From: DATGXB01 sp035298905
Lineage (GTDB): Bacteria; Cyanobacteriota; Cyanobacteriia; Cyanobacteriales; Nostocaceae
Length of the DNA stretch: 11,533 nt
NCBI GenBank assembly: GCA_035298905.1
Contig: DATGXQ010000550.1
Span: forward strand, 1 to 11,533
Reading direction: 5' to 3'
The notes under the pieces were generated by a model. That model was not told the DNA's origin and ran no database searches. It worked only from the letters and a program-made list of their open reading frames with translations. Position 1 is the first letter of the stretch. Each line of letters begins with the position of its first letter. A program made the position numbers and the translations under genes. This document shows, piece after piece, positions 6,562-11,533 of this stretch.

Positions 6562-6577
6562 GTTACCTATAGGTAAC
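6562..6577. promoter_or_regulatory. Perfect 16-bp palindrome, candidate operator of the HTH pair
   Basis: GTTACCTATAGGTAAC is a perfect palindrome 67 bases upstream of the first HTH gene, in the divergent region. A possible sigma-A promoter overlaps it: TTCTTA (6545-6550), 17 bases, then TATAGG (6568-6573). A repressor bound here would block it. The assignment to the neighbouring HTH proteins is inference. Confidence 0.55.
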
Positions 6578-6592
6578 ATAATAACCTGAATG

Positions 6593-6606
6593 TTCCCTAA
6601 AGGGAA
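6593..6606. promoter_or_regulatory. Inverted repeat TTCCCT-AA-AGGGAA, second candidate operator
   Basis: Six-base perfect arms with a two-base centre, 16 bases after the first palindrome and 38 bases before the ATG of the first HTH gene. Its sequence differs from the first palindrome, which would suit two related regulators of different specificity. Confidence 0.5.
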
Positions 6607-6644
6607 GATTTACTCTAAAACCAACCTCTGACAAAATCTAAGGC

Positions 6645-6878
6645 ATGGGAAAAGCAGGACAAGCTCTTAGAAAAGTGTTAGAGAACTATGACATAAGCCA
6701 GAATCGCTTGGCTGTGACAATGGAAACTGGGCGCTCAAACGTACATAGATGGATTAATGAGACTAGAGATCCCACAGCCGAATCAGTTTTAGAAATTCGG
6801 GACGCGCTAGAAAAGATTAACCCATCTGCGGCAAAAGACTTTATCAGGCTTTATCTAGGGTACGACCCTGAAAAATGA
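6645..6878 (+). CDS. XRE-type HTH regulator, copy 1
   Basis: A 77-residue protein made almost entirely of a lambda-repressor-like helix-turn-helix domain. Residues 19-39 (SQNRLAVTMETGRSNVHRWINE) read as helix 2, turn and recognition helix, followed by the family-typical RDPTAESVLEIRDAL. The C-terminal part (45-72) ends in AKDFIRLYLG, which may serve dimerisation. It is small enough to be a simple dimeric repressor. The ATG is supported because the second copy begins with the same 20 bases from ATG on; the upstream AAGG is too close to be a good ribosome site. It sits with its paralogue in the gap between dndC and dndD on the opposite strand, downstream of two palindromes. Control of itself, and perhaps of the dnd genes, is a reasonable inference only. 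Confidence 0.85.
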   Translation: MGKAGQALRKVLENYDISQNRLAVTMETGRSNVHRWINETRDPTAESVLEIRDALEKINPSAAKDFIRLYLGYDPEK

Positions 6879-6931
6879 ATAAATTTAAAACTGAAAATTT
6901 GCTGCATATCTAGACTAAGCGCATCTAAAGT

Positions 6932-7165
6932 ATGGGAAAAGCAGGACAAGCACTAAGAAAAGTATTAGAAACCTATGAAATCAGCCAAAATAGAGTGGCA
7001 GTTCTCATTGGAATTCCCAGATCAACAGTACATAGATGGATTAATGAAATTAGAGATCCGGCTGCTGAATCAGTTTTAGAAATTCGGGACGCGCTAGAAA
7101 AAATAAACCCCTCTGCTGCGAAAGATTTTATTAGACTGTATTTAGGCTCAGTCCCTGAAGAGTAA
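6932..7165 (+). CDS. XRE-type HTH regulator, copy 2 (tandem paralogue)
   Basis: A 77-residue paralogue of the preceding gene, 53 bases downstream, identical at 63 of 77 residues by my count. Eleven of the 14 differences fall in residues 14-44, including five in a row at 25-29 (LIGIP against TMETG), just before the recognition helix, plus Asn32Thr in it. Residues 45-72 are identical. At DNA level 35 bases are unbroken (6780-6814 against 7067-7101). This points to duplication followed by change in the DNA-reading part, or to gene conversion of the 3' half. It lies convergent with dndC, with only 10 bases between the stop codons. It is probably co-transcribed with copy 1. Confidence 0.85.
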   Translation: MGKAGQALRKVLETYEISQNRVAVLIGIPRSTVHRWINEIRDPAAESVLEIRDALEKINPSAAKDFIRLYLGSVPEE

Positions 7166-7175
7166 ATAATTTGAA

Positions 7176-8840
7176 TTATTCATCCTCAGTTACAGGCTGC
7201 TTTTTAAACTTCAAATTACCCCAACTCAAATTTTGATTATTCTCTTCTTTTTCCTCTGTTTTGTGTACATCACCTAGAGTCAACTGTTTAATCTTTTCTT
7301 TATATGTCACCATATCACCTTCACTAATCGCCATTTTTAAATCACGCTTAAGGTGAGCATTTTCAATCGCCTCTTCTTGAGAACGTGAACTAGTTTCAAA
7401 ACATTTTTCTAGGGTGTCGTATATTCCTACACGGCGGGCTTTCTTGCGAAATTGATACTCTGTATCTAAAAGTTTTGACATTAACTCTAAGTGCATTTTA
7501 TCATCCGCACAAATTTCTTCTAAAACTGCCCATTCATCACTACCTAACACTCTGTAGTCAGAACCAGGACGGGGATCTTTAAATTCTTCTCCTGTAACTT
7601 CTTGATAAATCCGAGGTAAACTATCATCAAATTCGTGTTTTTCTTCTAACCATATCCGACGAATTTCGCTTAATTCATCAATAGAAATCAGCGTTATATC
7701 GCGCATATTTTCTGGTGCTGTTTCCCGAATTTGCTTTTGCGCTTCTAACAATTTCCTCAGCCAATACTCACGCCAATATTTCGTATAAGGTCCTGGTATT
7801 GGTACAACAGTAGTATTCCCTTCTTTGTGACGTTCAACTAGTTGCACGTGTCCTCGAAGACGACGAAAATCTCTTCTATGCTGATCATTTTCAGTATCTA
7901 GTTCATTACGTAGGTCTAACAAAGGCTGCATCCATTCTTTTTCTTCATCATTTTGAATCATTGCCTCCATTGACTTATCTTGACTTACTATAGTACAAAC
8001 CCAGCAACCAAAGCGAGAATCACCACAGCTAGGAGTTGAAGTATCAACAACTAAAGGGCATTCATTATCTGCGGTTGCACCTCTATACATAGAAAATAAA
8101 TCTTTATTATTGTATCCCCAAGGATTCGTCCATTGCATTAAATATAGCCAAACTTCATCAGTTCGCCAGTCTTCAATAGGACTATAAATTAATGCATTTG
8201 GCAAACTAGAGCTATAATATAGAAGAGATTGAACTGAAATTAAATTAGGTTTGAGCCTTTCTTTTAACGTACCTATTTTATGTTTTTCCATTGAGATAGC
8301 ACGTTTGATGCTTTCAGCCTTGCGTGTGCCTAAAACAAGAATCACTTCTCCTTGAACTCTTACTACATCACGAACAAACCGATTAGAAGGATGAATTTTC
8401 AGGCGGTCTGTGCACCAGCGAAATTTACCACGTGGTGCTGGATAGCCTTTTCCAATTAAACTTACCCAAAAAGTTTCTTTCACATCAGGCTGTAATAAAT
8501 GAGGTTCAACAGGCATACCTTGTTCTCTAGCTGCTACTTTCATCTGTTCTAAAGAGTTACGCACCCAAGCAGCAACAATAGGATTTTCTACTAATGTATC
8601 TGTAGTAATGACATATATTGTTTTAGTGCGCTTTTCTGGTGGAAGTCCTGAAATAGCATTCCAAACAAGCTGTAAAGTAGCTGTACTGTCTTTTCCACCA
8701 GAGTAGCCCACAACCCAAGGTATCTGATCTAAACAATATAATTCCTGAATTTCTGTGGTGAGAGCTTGAATATAGTCAACTAACTCTGCTACAGTACGAG
8801 CCTGTTGACCTTTATTTTCGGGCTGTTGTGCTGTAGTCAT
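7176..8840 (-). CDS. dndC: DNA sulfur modification protein DndC
   Basis: A 554-residue PP-loop ATPase of the PAPS-reductase type. SGGKDS at residues 47-52 is the pyrophosphate-binding loop, and RWCTDRLKIHP (141-151) is a second motif shared with sulfotransfer enzymes. Four further cysteines (Cys261, Cys272, Cys279, Cys282) form a cluster in the ECPL...SCGDSRFGCWVC segment, suited to the 4Fe-4S cluster known for DndC. Family knowledge: DndC activates the target with ATP and carries sulfur delivered by a cysteine desulfurase to the DNA backbone. The ATG is well supported by AGAGGT 9 bases upstream (8850-8855). The charged, Gln/Asn-rich last 40 residues look like a flexible tail. dndB diverges from it; dndD lies 1.6 kb downstream on the same strand, behind an insertion. 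Confidence 0.96.
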   Translation of the reverse strand: MTTAQQPENKGQQARTVAELVDYIQALTTEIQELYCLDQIPWVVGYSGGKDSTATLQLVWNAISGLPPEKRTKTIYVITTDTLVENPIVAAWVRNSLEQMKVAAREQGMPVEPHLLQPDVKETFWVSLIGKGYPAPRGKFRWCTDRLKIHPSNRFVRDVVRVQGEVILVLGTRKAESIKRAISMEKHKIGTLKERLKPNLISVQSLLYYSSSLPNALIYSPIEDWRTDEVWLYLMQWTNPWGYNNKDLFSMYRGATADNECPLVVDTSTPSCGDSRFGCWVCTIVSQDKSMEAMIQNDEEKEWMQPLLDLRNELDTENDQHRRDFRRLRGHVQLVERHKEGNTTVVPIPGPYTKYWREYWLRKLLEAQKQIRETAPENMRDITLISIDELSEIRRIWLEEKHEFDDSLPRIYQEVTGEEFKDPRPGSDYRVLGSDEWAVLEEICADDKMHLELMSKLLDTEYQFRKKARRVGIYDTLEKCFETSSRSQEEAIENAHLKRDLKMAISEGDMVTYKEKIKQLTLGDVHKTEEKEENNQNLSWGNLKFKKQPVTEDE

Positions 8841-8879
8841 TATCTCTTCACCTCTTTATATATAAGCATTAACTGATAT

Positions 8880-8901
8880 ATTCCATTGATTGAAATGGAA
8901 T
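8880..8901. repeat. Inverted repeat ATTCCATT-6-AATGGAAT
   Basis: Eight-base perfect arms separated by GATTGA, 39 bases upstream of the dndC start. Suitable as a dimeric regulator site on the dndC promoter side. Confidence 0.55.
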
Positions 8902-8916
8902 TTATATTTACGCTTG

Positions 8917-8942
8917 ACAAATATACATAAGTATATATTTGT
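8917..8942. repeat. Inverted repeat ACAAATATA-8-TATATTTGT
   Basis: Nine-base perfect arms around CATAAGTA. It begins within TTGACA (8914-8919) and ends at the -35 region expected for the TATAAT at 8965, so it is placed to act as an operator for dndB. Confidence 0.6.
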
Positions 8943-8964
8943 TAAGTTTTTAAAAACTCTACTA

Positions 8965-8970
8965 TATAAT
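8965..8970 (+). promoter_or_regulatory. Candidate -10 box (TATAAT) for dndB
   Basis: A consensus TATAAT. At 17 bases upstream the -35 hexamer is only TTAAGT (8942-8947), so the promoter would be weak or activated. Transcription would begin near 8977. That favours the ATG at 9026 over the upstream TTG at 8981 as the dndB start. Confidence 0.5.
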
Positions 8971-9025
8971 ATCCCCTTTTTTGAGTAAAAACGCTACACT
9001 AAGCAAGAAGTTTTTAAAAATTAAT

Positions 9026-10624
9026 ATGAGTAACAGTGCATCTGACCTAACTGGTGATATTACTAGAGATAGCCTGGAACGAGATAACAAGGATAGACAG
9101 GCACTAGCTGTACTTTTAGAGAAGTTTCTAGAGAAAAAAGACCAAATACTCGTACAAAAAACCCAAATGGGTGGAACTGACGCTTATGTGGGTTCTGTGA
9201 CTTTGGAATGGTTTGCTGGTCGGGTTCATTTTGCTCATGATTTACCTCTACTGCAAAAGAAGTACAACCCAGAAACAGGTAATATTGAGATTGATGCAGA
9301 TAGTATTGATGAAATTCGTCAACGTTCTATTGACTGGTCGCGTCAAGCACCATTAGTTCAATATTTAGCAGCAAGAACAAATCATAAATTTCCCCCTGTA
9401 TTGGTAGTAATTAATCAACCTTGGGTAGATAATCCAAGAGCAACAGAATGGGATAGTGAAGGACGTGCTATTAAATCTACCACTGATTTTATACCTTTAG
9501 ATCAAGATGGTAAGGTTGGTCTGCTAAACATTTCTGAAGAAAATGTGACTATTTATGCTTTAGATGGTCAACATCGGCTAATGGGTGTGCAAGGGTTAAT
9601 GGAGTTACTCAAAACGGGTAAACTCCCGCGTTATAAAAAAGATAAAACTGCTGATGAAAGTTTTATTACTGTATCTGATTTACAAGAACAATATCAAGTA
9701 GATTCGGCTTATTTACAAAGTTTACCTCAAGAAAAAATTGGCATTGAATTTATTTGTGCGGTGAATGCTGGGGAAACCAGAACTGAGGCTAAACGTAGGG
9801 TTAGGTCAATATTTGTACATGTAAATTTAATGGCTGCACCTTTAACTAAAGGTCAGTTAGCACAGTTAAATGAAGACAATGGTTTTGCTATTGTAGCGCG
9901 AAAAATTGCTGTAACTCATCCACTTTTAGCACAGCTTCCAGGTAGAAACCCCCGTGTAAATTGGAATAGCGCAACGGTAGCGACAAATGCAACAGTTTTG
10001 ACAACTTTGCAGGCTTTACAAGATATGTCTGAACGCTATTTAGGGCAAAAATTCCCCCATTGGAAACCTTTAGAAAAGGGTTTAATTCCTCTGCGTCCAG
10101 AAGATGAAGAATTAGAAGAGGGAATACAGGAATTTAGCCAACTTTTTGATCACTTAGCTAATTTACCAAGTTATAAACTTTTAGAACATGAAGATACACC
10201 AAGTTTAAGGAGGTTTAGTTTTGAAAAAGGTGGAGGAGAAAGTAATATGCTTTTCCGTCCAGTTTCTCAGGTAGCTTTAGCCCAAGCTTTAGGAATTTTA
10301 GTTTTTAAAAAGGGGTTTTCTCTCACTGAAATATTTAACAGATTAACTAAATTTGACCGTCAAGGAGGTTTCAGTGGGATGGAGTATCCCCATTCTCTTT
10401 GGTATGGGGTTTTATATGACCCGAATAAAAAACGGGTACAGGTTTCTGGTAGAGATTTAGCAGCAAGGTTGTTAATTTATCTTGTGGGTGGAATAGAAGA
10501 CCAAATGGAAAAAGCAGAACTACGTAAGGATTTAGCTAATGCTAGAACTATAGAAGATAGGACTATTAGTTTTGATGGTAGGTTTGTTAAACCTAAAGAT
10601 GTGGGACTTCCACATGTTTTGTAA
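9026..10624 (+). CDS. dndB: DndB-type DGQHR-domain protein
   Basis: A 532-residue protein with the family motif DGQHR at residues 180-184 (within YALDGQHRLMGVQGL), then GIEFICAV, RSIFVHVN (260-267) and DNGFAIVARKIA, all hallmarks of the DGQHR/DndB family. DndB is not needed for sulfur insertion itself; in studied systems its loss alters modification, and it has been reported to act as a DNA-binding regulator of the dnd operon. At 532 residues it is longer than the roughly 360 of enterobacterial DndB. The frame is open up to a TTG at 8981, but the ATG at 9026 is preferred: the TTG would lie about 4 bases from the likely transcription start, and AAGAAG precedes the ATG. It diverges from dndC and converges on a related gene 19 bases away. 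Confidence 0.88.
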   Translation: MSNSASDLTGDITRDSLERDNKDRQALAVLLEKFLEKKDQILVQKTQMGGTDAYVGSVTLEWFAGRVHFAHDLPLLQKKYNPETGNIEIDADSIDEIRQRSIDWSRQAPLVQYLAARTNHKFPPVLVVINQPWVDNPRATEWDSEGRAIKSTTDFIPLDQDGKVGLLNISEENVTIYALDGQHRLMGVQGLMELLKTGKLPRYKKDKTADESFITVSDLQEQYQVDSAYLQSLPQEKIGIEFICAVNAGETRTEAKRRVRSIFVHVNLMAAPLTKGQLAQLNEDNGFAIVARKIAVTHPLLAQLPGRNPRVNWNSATVATNATVLTTLQALQDMSERYLGQKFPHWKPLEKGLIPLRPEDEELEEGIQEFSQLFDHLANLPSYKLLEHEDTPSLRRFSFEKGGGESNMLFRPVSQVALAQALGILVFKKGFSLTEIFNRLTKFDRQGGFSGMEYPHSLWYGVLYDPNKKRVQVSGRDLAARLLIYLVGGIEDQMEKAELRKDLANARTIEDRTISFDGRFVKPKDVGLPHVL

Positions 10625-10643
10625 ACCATAAAACTAATTTATC

Positions 10644-11533
10644 TTACTCATCAATTTCTTCATCTTCCTCAAATTCATCTAATATTTCTCCATATTCCTC
10701 ATCCTCTTCTGACTCAGTTAGATAATCTTGAAAGTTATCTCCGGGAACATTTTTATTAGTTGTGTCATCAGCTTCTACATAAATTTCTTCCTCATCTATC
10801 TCGTTTTCTTCTATCAGATGGGATTCAGGTAATTCTACAAAAAACTCTTTTCTCCAATTAGCAATGTCTCCCATACTCCAATCTACTTGATTATCTACTT
10901 CTTCTTTGGCACGACGTATTAGGTCTTGTACTCCATCAGATGTATTAAGAAATATCATTCTGAAAAGTTCTATACATTTATCACTGCCAGACCCGGTTGT
11001 AATCATCGTAAGTTTTTCATTAGGCTGTACAATCACATTTTTCCAATGAGGTGCGTTTCTGTCTAAAAAGCCAGCACTATACATTTTGGAAATGCTTTTA
11101 CTAATTGAGTCCAAAAGCTCTGGAATTCTATACTCAGCTTTTACTCTCAGAATGAATCTTGCAATGGCAAAAAAAACAATACGTTGTCCAAGAACTGTAT
11201 ATAAAATATTTGATTCTCTTAGTCTTTTCAGGTTGTCTTTTTGACTAGTCTTCAGCTTAATTTCTTCAGGTTGAGCAGGAATAGTTATACCCCAATTTTC
11301 AAGTTGCTCAAACCAATCTTTAAAGGGTTGAAGTTCATAAAAAAACCACTGAAAAATCTTTCGAGTCCCTATACGGGGAATTTTAGGATGAGACATATAA
11401 TATGTCTTCATTGCTTTTTCTCTGTCAACTGGAGAATTAAAAGTCTCTTTGAGGGCTTTTTTTTTGTAATCTATCAATAACTCTACAGTACATTTACTGA
11501 TTAAATCTATAGTTGTTAGATAGGGGTCAGACT
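10644..11533 (-). CDS. Second DndB/DGQHR-like protein with acidic tail (5' end outside window)
   Basis: The frame is open to the window edge, so the gene is partial: 295 C-terminal residues are visible, and the TTG at 11475-11477 is just one codon in the middle. The visible part aligns by eye with the C-terminal half of the neighbouring DndB: ESNILYTVLGQRIVFFAIARFIL (visible residues about 106-128) against ESNMLFRPVSQ...ALGILVF, and APHWKNVIVQPNEKL (about 160-174) against PHSLWYGVLYDPNKKR. The DGQHR motif itself would lie beyond the edge. The last 55 residues or so are mostly Glu and Asp (EEDEEYGEILDEFEEDEEIDE-like), a tail DndB lacks. It is convergent with dndB, with 19 bases between stops. 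A function as a partner or antagonist of DndB is inference. Confidence 0.6.
   Translation of the reverse strand, partial: SDPYLTTIDLISKCTVELLIDYKKKALKETFNSPVDREKAMKTYYMSHPKIPRIGTRKIFQWFFYELQPFKDWFEQLENWGITIPAQPEEIKLKTSQKDNLKRLRESNILYTVLGQRIVFFAIARFILRVKAEYRIPELLDSISKSISKMYSAGFLDRNAPHWKNVIVQPNEKLTMITTGSGSDKCIELFRMIFLNTSDGVQDLIRRAKEEVDNQVDWSMGDIANWRKEFFVELPESHLIEENEIDEEEIYVEADDTTNKNVPGDNFQDYLTESEEDEEYGEILDEFEEDEEIDE

Larger units (their letters stand above)
8841..9025. promoter_or_regulatory. Divergent dndC-dndB control region
   Basis: A 185-base AT-rich spacer that must hold the promoters for both genes. The dndC side has a clear ribosome binding site next to a TATATATAAA tract. The dndB side has a TATAAT and two inverted repeats. 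No HTH-pair palindrome (GTTACC/GGTAAC) recurs here; the TTCCAT/ATGGAA arms only loosely resemble TTCCCT/AGGGAA and have a different spacing. Confidence 0.7.

Noticed and set aside
7165..7180. Inverted repeat AATAATT-TG-AATTATT between HTH copy 2 and dndC as a bidirectional terminator
   Set aside because: All A/T arms overlapping both gene ends in AT-rich DNA; too weak to call.
8981..9025. TTG at 8981 as the dndB start (15 extra residues)
   Set aside because: No ribosome binding site, and only about 4 bases from the transcription start implied by TATAAT at 8965; the ATG at 9026 is better placed.
11475..11477. TTG as the true start of the last gene
   Set aside because: The frame stays open upstream to the window edge and no ribosome site is seen, so the gene more likely continues beyond the window.
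11241..11480. Plus-strand frame opposite the last gene
   Set aside because: Antisense to a longer frame that is open to the window edge and shares blocks with DndB; the product is low-complexity and basic.

Overview
The window looks like a chromosomal stretch of a filamentous, Nostoc/Anabaena-type cyanobacterium. The evidence is five HIP1 octamers (GCGATCGC) in the first 4.1 kb, several heptanucleotide tandem arrays of the kind known from such genomes, a small hairpin-rich interspersed repeat next to a Y1 transposase, and AT-rich coding sequence. The identification rests on these signatures and on protein style, not on a search.

Left part (1-2779), all genes on the minus strand: a GNAT acetyltransferase, a 51-residue single-span membrane peptide, a two-span membrane protein of unknown function, and an AmpG-like MFS permease whose 3' end overlaps the two-span gene by 16 bases. 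This is ordinary housekeeping sequence. Tandem repeats and one long hairpin lie between the genes. A 322-base gap (2780-3101) separates it from the next block.

Central and right part (3102-11533): a DNA phosphorothioation (Dnd) locus. dndE and dndD lie on the minus strand at 3102-5594, dndC on the minus strand at 7176-8840, and dndB on the plus strand, divergent from dndC, at 9026-10624. DndC (PP-loop ATPase of the PAPS-reductase type with a cysteine cluster), DndD (SMC/Rad50-like ATPase) and DndE (small nicked-DNA-binding protein) would put sulfur into the DNA backbone. DndB (DGQHR family) is the usual accessory and regulatory partner. No cysteine desulfurase (DndA) and no DndFGH restriction genes are in view.

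The dndC-dndD junction is split by about 1.6 kb. This holds two near-identical XRE-type HTH genes in the opposite orientation, a small unknown gene whose 3' end has been rewritten by a repeat, and an intact IS200/RAYT-like Y1 transposase flanked by inverted copies of a three-hairpin repeat. Perfect palindromes in front of the HTH pair and two inverted repeats between dndC and dndB are candidate operators.

At the right edge a minus-strand gene converges on dndB. It is open to the window edge, so it is partial, and its visible part aligns by eye with the C-terminal half of DndB. It therefore looks like a second DGQHR-family protein with an added, very acidic tail.
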